Part shown: piece after piece, positions 45,853-55,118 of the stretch
Layout: each line of letters starts with the position of its first letter
Position numbering within the stretch: position 1 is the stretch's first letter
Assembly: GCA_963741845.1 (NCBI GenBank)
Contig: CAVUJV010000016.1
Coordinates: 682,001 to 746,000, forward strand
Reading direction: 5' to 3'
DNA: 64,000 nucleotides
Origin: Roseiarcus sp963741845
GTDB taxonomy: Bacteria; Pseudomonadota; Alphaproteobacteria; Rhizobiales; Beijerinckiaceae
Notes under the pieces: generated by a model
The model's database searches: none
What the model saw: only the letters and a program-made list of their open reading frames with translations
What the model was told of the DNA's origin: nothing
Program-made: the position numbers and the translations under genes

Positions 45853-46485
45853 TCAGGCCCGTCCGATCCTGGTCTCGGAGCCGCGGAGGAGTCGCGAAAT
45901 GTTGGCTCCGTGCCGGAACCACACAAGAGCCGACAGGATCGCAAAGACGACCGCCGGATCGTAGCCGCCGAGCATCGGGTCCCGCAGCCCCAGGACAAGG
46001 ACCACGATCGGAGAGACGAACGTGGCGGCGAGCGCGGCCGCCGAGGAATAGCGCGTCAGCGCCGCGACCGCGAGCCACACGAGCGCAAAGGCGATCGCCG
46101 CCGGCCAGGCGACGCCGATCAACGCGCCGAGATAGGTCGCGACCCCCTTGCCTCCCCGGAACTTCAGCCAGACCGGATAGAGATGGCCGAAGACCGCGCC
46201 GGCCGCCGCCGCCAGAATGCTGCCGGGGCCGAACAGGACATGGGCGAGCAGAACCGCGGCCGTCGCCTTCAGCGCATCGAGGGCGAGCGTGGCGGCGGCG
46301 AGGCCCTTGCGGCCGGTCCTGAGCACATTGGTCGCGCCGATGTTGCCCGAGCCAATGGAGCGCAGATCCCCCGCGCCGGCGAGGCGCGTGAGAATGACGC
46401 CGAATGGGATCGAACCGAGGAAATAGCCGAGGACGAGCGCAAGGGCCGCTCCGTGCGAAAACCCGATCATTGCGCTATGCCCCAT
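45853..46485 (-). CDS. plsY: glycerol-3-phosphate acyltransferase PlsY
   Basis: A 210-residue inner-membrane enzyme with about five helices. It transfers acyl groups from acyl-phosphate to glycerol-3-phosphate, the first step of phospholipid synthesis. Family motifs are GYFLGSIPFGVILTRLAG, the IGSGNIGATNVLRTG loop, and FRGGKGVATYLGALIG. It lies between the pyrC-like gene (20 bp) and dprA (3 bp) on the same strand, an order common in alphaproteobacteria. The ATG at 46485 is used; an ATG five codons later is possible. Confidence 0.96.
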   Translation of the reverse strand: MGHSAMIGFSHGAALALVLGYFLGSIPFGVILTRLAGAGDLRSIGSGNIGATNVLRTGRKGLAAATLALDALKATAAVLLAHVLFGPGSILAAAAGAVFGHLYPVWLKFRGGKGVATYLGALIGVAWPAAIAFALVWLAVAALTRYSSAAALAATFVSPIVVLVLGLRDPMLGGYDPAVVFAILSALVWFRHGANISRLLRGSETRIGRA

Positions 46486-46505
46486 CCCGCGACATTGGCG
46501 GCAGA

Positions 46506-47798
46506 CTATTCATGCGCCACGCGGCCCGCAACCAGCGTGAGTTTGACCCGGCCTTCCAGGCGCGCCTGATCGAAAGGCGTGTTCCGGCAGCGGGAGTGCA
46601 GCGTCGCCGGATCGAGCACATAGGGCTCCTCGGGATCGAAGCGGATGACGTCCGCCGGCGCGCCCGCCTGAAGCCTGCCGACCGGCAGGCCCAGAATCTC
46701 CGCGGGTCTCAGGGTCATCGCCCGAATCATGCGCGGCAGAGTCAGGCGTCCCGCGGTCACGAGCCTGAGACTCGCCGAGAGCATCGTCTCAAGTCCGATC
46801 GCGCCCGCCGCCGCCTCGGCGAAGGGCAGACGCTTCGTCTCGACATCCTGCGGATCGTGATCCGAGCACACGACGTCGATGAGCCCTTCCGCGAGCGCAT
46901 CGACCAGCGCTCCGCGTTCGTCCTCGCTGCGCAAGGGCGGGTTCAGCTTGAGGAAGGTTCGATAATCGCCGACATCAAGCTCGTTGAGGGTCAGATGATT
47001 GATGGATACGCCGCAGGTCGCGGAAACCCCGGCCTCCCGCGCGCGCCTCATCGCGTCGAGGGAGAGGGCGTTGGAGATGAGCGCGGCGTGGTATCGCGCG
47101 CCCGTCAGCGCCGCGAGGCGAAGGTCGCGCTCAAGCGCGATGGTCTCGGCCTCCCGCGGTATGCCAGGCAGGCCCAGCCAGCTCGCGCGCAGACTCTCGG
47201 CCATGACGCCCTCGCCGGCGAGCGAGCGGTCCTGGCAGATGGGCGCAACGAGCGCATCGAAGTCGCGGGCATAGGCCATCGCGCGACGCATGGTCTGCGC
47301 GTCGTCGACGGAGCGCGCGCCGTCGCTGAAGGCGACCGCGCCTGCTTCCACAAGCAGCCCGATCTCCGCGATCTCCCTTCCCTCGAGCCGCTTGGTGAGG
47401 GCGGCGGACGGGAAGATGCGGACTTTCGCGTCGTCGCGCGCGCGGCGCAGGATGAAGTCGACCACGGCCGGATCATCGACCGGGGGGTTCGTGTCGGGAC
47501 GCATCACGATGCTGGTGACGCCGCCCGCCGCGGCCGCCGCGCTGGCGCTGGCGATCGTCTCGCGATGCTCCGCTCCCGGCTCCCCGACATAGGCGCGCAT
47601 GTCCACGAGCCCCGGCGCGACGACATCGCCGCGGCAGTCGATGAGGAGCGCGTCGGCCGGAACCTGGTCGCGGGTGACGGCGGAGCCGACGGCCTCGATC
47701 ACGCCGTCCCTGGCGATGAGCCCGCCGCGCGTCTCGGTCTCGCTCGCGGGGTCGACGAGACGGGCGTTGATGAGGGCGATCGGCGGGGCGGCGGGCAC
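46506..47798 (-). CDS. dihydroorotase-like protein (PyrX type), probably catalytically inactive
   Basis: A 430-residue amidohydrolase-fold protein of the type I dihydroorotase family. In active members the metal site HxH lies in a stretch like DxHxHxREPG; here it is DMRAYVGEPG (about 66-75), without either histidine. The late metal Asp survives in CSDHDPQDVE. Such histidine-poor proteins (PyrX/PyrC') in other bacteria are non-catalytic partners that hold aspartate transcarbamoylase (PyrB) in an active dodecamer, with a separate PyrC doing catalysis. pyrB is normally next door but is not seen here: the upstream 170 bp lead to a tRNA gene. Confidence 0.88.
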   Translation of the reverse strand: MPAAPPIALINARLVDPASETETRGGLIARDGVIEAVGSAVTRDQVPADALLIDCRGDVVAPGLVDMRAYVGEPGAEHRETIASASAAAAAGGVTSIVMRPDTNPPVDDPAVVDFILRRARDDAKVRIFPSAALTKRLEGREIAEIGLLVEAGAVAFSDGARSVDDAQTMRRAMAYARDFDALVAPICQDRSLAGEGVMAESLRASWLGLPGIPREAETIALERDLRLAALTGARYHAALISNALSLDAMRRAREAGVSATCGVSINHLTLNELDVGDYRTFLKLNPPLRSEDERGALVDALAEGLIDVVCSDHDPQDVETKRLPFAEAAAGAIGLETMLSASLRLVTAGRLTLPRMIRAMTLRPAEILGLPVGRLQAGAPADVIRFDPEEPYVLDPATLHSRCRNTPFDQARLEGRVKLTLVAGRVAHE

Positions 47799-47970
47799 GG
47801 GAGGTGCGGATAGAGAAGGCTTTCGCCCTTGGCAAGGCGGCTTCCCGGCGCGACCCGCCGCTTCGGCGATGGCCCGGCCGCGCGCGGTCCGGATTCGCGC
47901 TTGCCTGCGAACGCAAAAGCCGCTAGAGGGCGGCCCTTCCTTTCGGCGAAAGACCGAAACGGAGCCTCGC

Positions 47971-48047
47971 GCGCCCGTAGCTCAGCTGGATAGAGCACCA
48001 GACTACGAATTTGGGGGTCAGGAGTTCGAATCTCTTCGGGCGCGCCA
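47971..48047 (+). tRNA. tRNA-Arg (anticodon ACG)
   Basis: Seventy-seven bases from GCGCCCG to the encoded CCA. The acceptor stem GCGCCCG/CGGGCGC, the D arm CTCAGCTGGATAGAG, the anticodon stem CCAGA/TTTGG with loop CTACGAA (anticodon ACG, read as ICG after A-to-I editing) and the T arm AGGAGTTCGAATCTCTT all fold. Discriminator base G. It lies between the pyrC-like gene and the phosphofructokinase, on the opposite strand to pyrC. Confidence 0.95.
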
Positions 48048-48261
48048 GTCAATTCAATCGCTTATGGCGAAAAGATAAGCTATCGATTGATGTGCACGCG
48101 GACACCGCTCGGAACATTCAGAGAATTGAATCCCCGATTTGGCCCCCGATGACGCGGAGCTGGGTCATTGTCCGGTCCAGTCTTGCGCGTGACGCGGCGC
48201 GCCCCTAAACCTCCGGCCGCGGCGGCGAGGCCGCCAAAACCGGCGAGGGAGCTTAGGGACG

Positions 48262-49466
48262 ATGGCGCACAAGATCCTTGTGGCTCAAGGCGGGGGCCCG
48301 ACGGCCGTCATCAACCAGTCGATGGTGGGCGTGGCGCTCGAGGCGCGGCGTTTCAAGGACGTGTCGCACGTCTACGGGGCGCTGCACGGCGTGCGCGGCA
48401 TCGTCGACGACAATCTCGTCGACCTCGGCCAGGAGACCGTCGCCAATCTCGAAGCGGTCGCGGCCACCCCGGCCGCCGCGCTCGGCTCGACCCGCGACAA
48501 GCCGGACCTCAAATATTGCCAGGAGATCTTCAAGGTCCTGAAGGCCCACGCCATCGACACGTTCTTCTACATCGGCGGCAACGATTCCTCGGACACGGTG
48601 CGGATCGTCGCCGAGGAGGCGAAGAAGGGCGACCACGATCTGCGCGCGGTCCACATCCCGAAGACGATCGACAACGACCTCGTCGGCTTCGACCATACGC
48701 CGGGCTACCCCTCCGCCGCCCGGTTCGTGGCGCAGGCCTTCGCGGGCGCAAACCTCGACAATATCGCGCTCAAAGGGCGTCTATTGCGGCGTGGTGATGG
48801 GCCGGCACGCGGGCTTCCTCACCGCGGCTTCGGCGCTCGCCCGCAAATACCCGGACGACGGGCCGCATCTCATCTACCTGCCCGAGCGGACCTTCGTCGT
48901 CGACAAGTTCCTGGCGGATGTGAAGGCGGCCTACGAGAAGCACGGGCGCTGCATCATCGCGGTCTCCGAAGGCGTCCACGACGAGAAGGGCGAGGCGATC
49001 ATCACCAAGCTCATGGGCCATGCGGAGAAGGACGCGCATGGCAACGTGCAGCTCTCCGGCACGGGCGCGCTCGCGGACCTGCTCTGCGAGGAGGTGAAGG
49101 CGAAGCTCGGCATCAAGCGCGTGCGGGGCGACACCTTCGGCTATCTGCAGCGCTCCTTCGTCGGCTGCGTGAGCCCGGTCGACCAGCGCGAGGCGCGCGA
49201 GGTCGGCGAGAAGGCCGTGCAATATGCGATGGGCGGCGCGCAAGAACGGCTCGGTCGCGATCAAGCGGGTCGCGAACTACGCCGTGGACTATCCGCTGAT
49301 CCCGCTCGAGACCGTGGCCGGCAAGACCCGCGTGATGGAGGACGAACTCATCAACGCCGACGGCAACGGCGTCACACCCGCCTTCATCGACTATTTGCGG
49401 CCGCTCGTCGGCGACATGCCCGAGGTCGCGCGGCTGCGGGCGGCGAAGGTCGCCAGGGCGACCTGA
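48262..49466 (+). CDS. pfp: pyrophosphate-dependent 6-phosphofructokinase (two frameshifts in this sequence)
   Basis: Reversibly phosphorylates fructose-6-phosphate with PPi. The fold motifs are GGGPTAVINQS (phosphate loop), GGNDSSDT and PKTIDND. The Asp in GGNDS and the Lys in PKTIDND are the residues that mark PPi- rather than ATP-dependent enzymes. MGRHAGFLT and the C-terminal part follow. The frame breaks at 48775-48777 (GGG should be GG, restoring ALKGVYCGVVMGRHAG) and again near 49239-49241 (before KNGSVAIKRVANYA), each one extra base. The corrected protein is about 400 residues. PPi-PFKs are typical of methanotrophs and other bacteria with a Calvin or RuMP cycle, where they can run in reverse. 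Confidence 0.88.
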
Positions 49467-49490
49467 CGTTTCCAGGGTCGGGGCGAAGGA

Positions 49491-50711
49491 TCAGCCCCCC
49501 GCCCTGCCCTGAAGCCCGAGCGCCTTCAGCGCGAAGGGCGCGGTGAGGCCCTGAACGAGGATCGAGAAGGCGACGACCGCGAAGGCGACGATGAGGATGT
49601 CCTCGCGGTTCGGCAGGTCATAGGGTAGCGCCAGCGCGAGGGCGAGGGCCAGCGCGCCGCGCAATCCGCCCCACCAGAGCAGGTGGAGCTCGGCCGGGGA
49701 AATGGCCCATCGGGATCGGGAAAGCGCGAGGCCGATCGGATAGACGGCAGTGGCTCGTCCGGCGAGCGCAAGCAGGATTCCGAGCGCGAGCATCCGCCAG
49801 CCTTCACGGCCGAAATCGACCCGCGCGAGCGCCGATCCGATCAGCAGGAACACCAGCGAATTCGCGAGGAAGGCCGCGAATTCCCAGAATTCGAGGACAA
49901 AGGTCCGACCGCGAGCCGTCAGCCAAAAACTTGGCCGCTCCTCCGGCCCGAGCACGCCGAGATTGCCCATCACGATTCCCGCCGCCACCGTCGCAAGCAC
50001 TCCGGAGCCATGCAGCCGCTCGGCAATGAGGAAGGATCCATAGGCCGCGACCACGCTCAGCGCCGTCTCGACGAGATGGTCGTCCGTCCGCCCCGCAATC
50101 AGCGTCGCGATGAAGCCGATCGCCAGACCGACCAGGAGGCCGCCGCCCGCAATGCCGAGAAAAGCGACCGCGATCGGAAACGGGCCGCTCGCTTCTGGAC
50201 TATGCGCCGCCCAGGCGAGGATGGTCACGAAGAGGACGGCCGCCGTTCCGTCGTTGACGAGGCTTTCCGCCTCGATCAGCAGTTTAAGCCGGCCCGACGC
50301 GCCCGCTTCCTTGAGCAGCGCGATCACGGCAATCGGGTCGGTCGCCGAGATCAGCGCGCCAAAAACCAGCGCCGCCTCGATCGGCCATCCGGCCCAATGG
50401 ACGAGCCCCGCCGCCACCACGCCGCCGCACAGAAGCACGCCGACTGTCGAGAGGGCGAGCACGGGAACGAGTTCCCGGCGAAATTCCCGCCACCGCAGGT
50501 TGAACGCCGCCTCGAACAGAAGCGGCGGCAGGATGACGTCGAAGATGAGGTCATGGGTCAGCGCGAGGCCGGCGTCGATGCGGCCCGCGGCAAAGCCGGC
50601 GCCGGCGAGAACAAGCCCGACCGTGTAGGGGAGCCTCAACCGCCGCGCGGCGATCGCCACCAGAATGGCGAGGCCGAGCAGGGCAAGCCCGCGGAAGATC
50701 AGAGCGTCCAT
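49491..50711 (-). CDS. CPA1-family Na+/H+ (or K+/H+) antiporter, NhaP type
   Basis: A 406-residue polytopic membrane protein with about twelve helices and no long cytosolic tail. The transport core shows GALISATDPIAVIALLKEAG with the essential TDP, then the ESLVNDGTAAVLF motif with the conserved ND, typical of CPA1 exchangers; WGGLRGALALALALALP closes the family signature. Ion specificity cannot be decided from sequence. It converges with the PPi-PFK gene. It stands in its own transcription unit next to DUF4188. Confidence 0.93.
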   Translation of the reverse strand: MDALIFRGLALLGLAILVAIAARRLRLPYTVGLVLAGAGFAAGRIDAGLALTHDLIFDVILPPLLFEAAFNLRWREFRRELVPVLALSTVGVLLCGGVVAAGLVHWAGWPIEAALVFGALISATDPIAVIALLKEAGASGRLKLLIEAESLVNDGTAAVLFVTILAWAAHSPEASGPFPIAVAFLGIAGGGLLVGLAIGFIATLIAGRTDDHLVETALSVVAAYGSFLIAERLHGSGVLATVAAGIVMGNLGVLGPEERPSFWLTARGRTFVLEFWEFAAFLANSLVFLLIGSALARVDFGREGWRMLALGILLALAGRATAVYPIGLALSRSRWAISPAELHLLWWGGLRGALALALALALPYDLPNREDILIVAFAVVAFSILVQGLTAPFALKALGLQGRAGG

Positions 50712-50787
50712 GCCACAAGTGTTAGCGCGGTCTCATTCTGCGCGGAACCCGATCCCGACCCTCCCCGTCCGCTCAAGGGATGAGCGT

Positions 50788-51276
50788 CTAATCGCCTTCC
50801 TTCGCGCCGGCTCCAAGCCGCCTGCGAGCGTCCTCCATGCCGGCGGAGACCTCGGCCACCTGCGCGGCCCTGGCGAGCCCCATGAGCGGCATGCCGCTGT
50901 AGATGTTTTCGTATTCGCCCGCGCGGACGAGATAGGTCTCGTGCCAGATGCCGACGTCGCCGCGCGAATCCTTCATCCGCCGATTGAACGCGACCCAGGC
51001 GGGCCAGTGCTCCTTGTCGCGGGCGCGCGCATAGGCCTCCAACTGATCGAAGCTCCGCCAGTACTGGACGAAACTCATGAGCCCGAGGCTCGTGTAGCCG
51101 AGCAATCCCGTCTCCGGCCCGGCCGCGTCGAGCTCCTTGAGCATCGCCGGCATCGCCTTCAACATCGGCAGCCACTTATGCACCTTCCACGGCTTGTTGA
51201 TCCGCATGCCGATCAGGAAAACCACGAAGTCCCCGTCGATGCGCGCGGTCATCCTTCGGTCCAGAACTTCGGCCAT
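50788..51276 (-). CDS. DUF4188 family protein
   Basis: A 162-residue cytosolic protein of the DUF4188 group (related to a dimeric ferredoxin-like/monooxygenase fold). It begins MAEVLDRRMTARIDGDFVV, then VHKWLPMLKAMPAMLKEL, and YWRSFDQLEAYARARDKEH, which resemble the haem-binding aldoxime dehydratase/monooxygenase superfamily. No function is established. It lies 76 bp upstream of the antiporter on the same strand and is divergent from dnaE. Confidence 0.85.
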   Translation of the reverse strand: MAEVLDRRMTARIDGDFVVFLIGMRINKPWKVHKWLPMLKAMPAMLKELDAAGPETGLLGYTSLGLMSFVQYWRSFDQLEAYARARDKEHWPAWVAFNRRMKDSRGDVGIWHETYLVRAGEYENIYSGMPLMGLARAAQVAEVSAGMEDARRRLGAGAKEGD

Positions 51277-51450
51277 GTCTCGCGTCTCCCCTGAGAACGA
51301 AAATCCCGTCGCTCGAAGTCCCGATCATAGCGCCATTCCGCCCCGGGCCTGAAACGGGCCGTCCCCAAGCGCGGCGCGAGCGGCGTCGGAGGAGCCTGTC
51401 CACAGCCCGCCCGCCCCCGCGCCTCGACGCCGCCCCGCCGCCTTGCGAGA

Positions 51451-54400
51451 ATGGCGCCCATGGAATCGGTCCTGAAATCCATCGGCTTCGTCCATCTTCA
51501 CGTCCACTCCGCCTATTCGCTGCGCGAGGGGGCGCTTTCGATCGAGACGCTGGGGAAGCTCGCCAAGGCCGACGACATGCCGGCGCTGGCGATCACGGAT
51601 ACGAACAACCTGTTCGGCGCGCTGGAATTCTCCGAGAAGCTGGCAAAGAGCGGCATCCAGCCGATCATCGGCGCGCAGGCGACCGTCGATTTCGGCGACG
51701 CGGCCGGCCTCTCGTCCCGCCTCGCCGAGCAGCGCGTGGCGCGGGCGCCGATCGTGCTGCTTGCGCAGAACGAAGCCGGCTACCGGAGCCTCATGCGGCT
51801 CGTCTCGGGCCTGTGGCTCGATCCGAAGGACGGAGACGAGCCGCACATTCCGGTGGAGAAGCTCGCGGAGGCCGATGGCCTCATCGCGCTGACGGGCGGG
51901 CCTTCGGGACCTCTCGACCGGGCTCTGGGCCTTCATCTGCTCGACATCGCGGAGCGCCGGCTCGCGCGGCTCGCCCAACTCTTCGACGGGCGTCTCTATG
52001 TCGAGTTGCAGCGCCACGGGCTCGAGGCCGAGCGCGCCGTCGAGCCCCAGCTCATTGGTCTCGCCGACAAGCTCGGGCTCCCGCTCGTCGCGACCAACGA
52101 GCCCTATTTCGCCAGCCGCTCCGACCATGAAGCCCATGATGCGCTGCTCTGCGTCGCGGAAGGTTCGGTGCTGTCGGCCGACTCGCGAAGGCGCCTCTCG
52201 CCCGATCATCGTTTCAAGACCCGCGCCGAGATGCGCGCGCTCTTCTCCGACCTGCCCGAGGCGACGGAGGCGAGCGTCGAGATCGCGCTGCGCTGCGCCT
52301 ATCGGCCGACGACCCGCAAGCCCATCCTTCCCCGCTTCTCCATTCCGGGCGGCGAAGCGGTCGACGAGGAGCAGGAATTGCGCCGGCAGGCGCAGGAAGG
52401 GCTCGAAGCGCGCCTCGGCCTGCATGGCCTCGCCCCGGGACACACGCGCGAGGACTATGAAAAGCGCCTCGCCTTCGAGCTCGACGTCATCGTCAAGATG
52501 AAGTTTCCGGGCTATTTCCTCATCGTTGCCGACTTCATCAAATGGGCCAAGGCGCAGGGCATTCCGGTGGGGCCGGGCCGCGGCTCGGGCGCGGGCTCGC
52601 TGGCGGCCTGGGCGCTCACGATCACGGACCTCGATCCGCTCCGCTTCGGCCTCCTGTTCGAGCGCTTTCTCAATCCCGAGCGCATTTCGATGCCGGACTT
52701 CGACATCGATTTCTGCCAGGACCGGCGCGACGAAGTGATCGCCTATGTGCGGGAGCGCTACGGCGCCGACCGGGTCGCGCAGATCATCACGTTCGGCTCG
52801 TTCCTCGCGCGCGGCGTCCTGCGCAATGTTGGCCGGGTGCTCGAAATGCCGCTCGGGCAAGTGGACAAGCTCGCCAAGCTCGTGCCGCAGAACCCCGCCC
52901 ATCCGGTGACGCTGAAGCAGGCGGTCGAGGGCGAGGCGAAGCTTCAGGAGGCGGCCGCGGCGGACGAGCGCGTCGCGCGCATGCTCGCGATCGCCGAGCG
53001 GCTGGAAGGGCTCTATTCCAACGCCTCGACCCACGCGGCGGGCGTGGTGATCGGCGACCGGGCGCTCACCGAGCTCGTGCCGCTCTACCGCGATCCGAAG
53101 TCGCCGATGCCGGCGACCCAGTTCAACATGAAATGGGTGGAGCCGGCGGGACTCGTCAAGTTCGACTTCCTCGGCCTCAAGACGCTGACGACGCTCAAGC
53201 GCGCCGTCGATCTCATCGCGCGACGCGGCGCGCGGATCGACCTCGGCGAGATCCCGCTCGACGACCGGAAAACCTATGAAATGCTGGGCCGCGGCGAAAC
53301 GGTCGGCGTGTTCCAGGTGGAAAGCGCGGGAATGCGCAAGGCGCTCGTCGAGATGCGCGCCGACCGCTTCGAGGACATCATCGCGCTCGTCGCGCTCTAT
53401 CGTCCCGGGCCGATGGCGAACATCCCGACCTATTGCGCGCGCAAACTCGGGCAGGAGACGCCCGACTACATCCATCCGATGATCGAGCCGGTGCTGCGCG
53501 AGACCTTCGGCGTCATCATCTACCAGGAACAGGTGATGCAGATCGCGCAGGCCCTCTCCGGCTATTCGCTGGGCGAAGCCGACATGCTGCGCCGCGCGAT
53601 GGGCAAGAAGATCAAGAAGGAGATGGACGCGCAGCGGGCGCGCTTCGTGGATGGCGCGGTCCGGCACGGGCTGACGAAAGCAAAGGCCGACGAGATCTTC
53701 GACCTCCTCGCCAAATTCGCCGACTATGGCTTCAACAAGAGCCACGCGGCGGCTTATGCGCTGATCGCCTACTGGACCGGCTGGTTCAAGGCGAACCACC
53801 CTGCCGAATTCCTCGCCGCGTCGATGACGCTGGACAAGGGCAATACCGACAAGCTCGCGGAGTTCCGCGCCGAAGCTCAGCGGCTCGGCATCCGCGTCGC
53901 CCCGCCCTCCGTCAACGCCTCGGCGGCGGACTTCGACGTCAGGATCGAAGCCGACGGAAAGCCCACGATCGTCTATGCGCTGAGCGCCATCAAGGGCGTC
54001 GGCGACGCGCAGGCGCAGGCGATCGTCGTGGCGCGCAGGGGGCGCGCCTTCGGCTCGCTCGGCGATATGGCGGGCCGGCTCGATCCGCGGCTCGTCAACA
54101 AGAAGGCGCTCGAAAGCCTCGCGGCCGCCGGCGCCTTCGACGACCTCGAACGCGACCGCGCCGTCGCTTTCGCCTCCGTCGAGCCGATGCTGGCGGCCGC
54201 GAGCCGCGGCGCGCAGGAAAGGGCCGCCGGGCAGAGCGCCCTCTTCGGCGAGGCGGAAGCGCCGCCGATTCGCGTCCGCGTCGATTCCTGGCCGGACGGG
54301 CAGAGACTCCAGCGCGAATTCGAGGCCGTCGGCTTTTTCCTGAGCGGCCATCCGCTGGAGGCCTATGAGGCGGCGCTCAAACGCCTGCGCGCTACGCGCT

Positions 54401-54915
54401 GGGTCGATTTCGTCCGCTCGGTGCGCGCCGGCGCGACCACGGCGCGGCTCGGCGCGAGCGTCGTCGACCGGGCCGAGCGACGCACCAAGAGCGGCTCCAA
54501 GATGGGCATCATCCAGCTTTCCGATCCGTCCGGGCAATACGAGGCGATTCTCTTCCAGGAAGGGCTGAACCAGTGGCGCGACCTTCTGGAAAAGGGCGCG
54601 GACGTGCTGGTGACGCTCCAGGCCAATGTCGAGGGCGAGGACGTGCGGGCGCGCATCGTCGGCGTCGAGCCGCTGACCGAAGCGGCCGCCAAGGTCCACA
54701 AGGGCTTGAGGATTTTCGTTCGCGACGCCAATCCCCTGCCCTCGATCGAAAGCAGGCTCCGGGAGCGCGGCGACGGCGAGGTTTCGCTCGTCGTGATGCT
54801 GGGCGCAAAGGAAGGCGAGGTCGAAATCCGCCTGCCCGGCCGCTACGCCGTCAACGCGGCGACGGCCGGCGCGCTCAAGGCGGCTCCGGGCGTCGTCGCC
54901 GTCGAGCATGTGTGA
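51451..54915 (+). CDS. dnaE: DNA polymerase III alpha subunit
   Basis: The 1154-residue replicative polymerase subunit. The N-terminal PHP domain starts with FVHLHVHSAYS, and has AITDTNNLFG. The palm domain carries the catalytic aspartates in MPDFDIDFCQD (about 413-423), preceded by GPGRGSGAGSLAAW (fingers entrance). The finger region (PAGLVKFDFLGLKTLT), beta-clamp binding internal motif (QSALFGEAEA near 932-941), and the C-terminal OB fold (TKSGSKMGIIQLSDPSG) follow. The length matches DnaE1 of alphaproteobacteria, not the shorter DnaE2. The ATG at 51451 is used; ATG 51460 is possible. Divergent from DUF4188. Confidence 0.98.
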   Translation: MAPMESVLKSIGFVHLHVHSAYSLREGALSIETLGKLAKADDMPALAITDTNNLFGALEFSEKLAKSGIQPIIGAQATVDFGDAAGLSSRLAEQRVARAPIVLLAQNEAGYRSLMRLVSGLWLDPKDGDEPHIPVEKLAEADGLIALTGGPSGPLDRALGLHLLDIAERRLARLAQLFDGRLYVELQRHGLEAERAVEPQLIGLADKLGLPLVATNEPYFASRSDHEAHDALLCVAEGSVLSADSRRRLSPDHRFKTRAEMRALFSDLPEATEASVEIALRCAYRPTTRKPILPRFSIPGGEAVDEEQELRRQAQEGLEARLGLHGLAPGHTREDYEKRLAFELDVIVKMKFPGYFLIVADFIKWAKAQGIPVGPGRGSGAGSLAAWALTITDLDPLRFGLLFERFLNPERISMPDFDIDFCQDRRDEVIAYVRERYGADRVAQIITFGSFLARGVLRNVGRVLEMPLGQVDKLAKLVPQNPAHPVTLKQAVEGEAKLQEAAAADERVARMLAIAERLEGLYSNASTHAAGVVIGDRALTELVPLYRDPKSPMPATQFNMKWVEPAGLVKFDFLGLKTLTTLKRAVDLIARRGARIDLGEIPLDDRKTYEMLGRGETVGVFQVESAGMRKALVEMRADRFEDIIALVALYRPGPMANIPTYCARKLGQETPDYIHPMIEPVLRETFGVIIYQEQVMQIAQALSGYSLGEADMLRRAMGKKIKKEMDAQRARFVDGAVRHGLTKAKADEIFDLLAKFADYGFNKSHAAAYALIAYWTGWFKANHPAEFLAASMTLDKGNTDKLAEFRAEAQRLGIRVAPPSVNASAADFDVRIEADGKPTIVYALSAIKGVGDAQAQAIVVARRGRAFGSLGDMAGRLDPRLVNKKALESLAAAGAFDDLERDRAVAFASVEPMLAAASRGAQERAAGQSALFGEAEAPPIRVRVDSWPDGQRLQREFEAVGFFLSGHPLEAYEAALKRLRATRWVDFVRSVRAGATTARLGASVVDRAERRTKSGSKMGIIQLSDPSGQYEAILFQEGLNQWRDLLEKGADVLVTLQANVEGEDVRARIVGVEPLTEAAAKVHKGLRIFVRDANPLPSIESRLRERGDGEVSLVVMLGAKEGEVEIRLPGRYAVNAATAGALKAAPGVVAVEHV

Positions 54916-55044
54916 TAAAGCGAGAGGGGGCCGGACTCTGCGTCCCCGAGGCCATCCGGGGGCGCGCGAAAGACTTGCGCGGCATCGCCGCGTTCGCTAG
55001 GAAGCGCCCCTGCCTCGCGACCCGCAGCAAGCGCGCCGCGCCGG

Positions 55045-55118
55045 TGGGGGATAGTTCAACGGTAGAACAGCGGACTCTGACTCCGTCAATCTTGGTTCGA
55101 ATCCAGGTCCCCCAGCCA
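55045..55118 (+). tRNA. tRNA-Gln (anticodon CTG)
   Basis: Seventy-four bases, TGGGGGA to the encoded CCA. Acceptor TGGGGGA/TCCCCCA, D arm AGTTCAACGGTAGAAC, anticodon stem GCGGA/TCCGT with loop CTCTGAC (anticodon CTG), and T arm TTGGTTCGAATCCAG fold correctly. It follows dnaE by 130 bp. Confidence 0.95.

Noticed and set aside
48048..48261. Spacer after tRNA-Arg as a relic of an integrated island
   Set aside because: No second copy of the tRNA 3' end and no integrase remnant can be seen; only the position invites the idea.
51325..54909. A 1194-codon minus-strand open frame opposite dnaE
   Set aside because: dnaE on the plus strand is fully conserved; the opposite frame has shadow-type composition.
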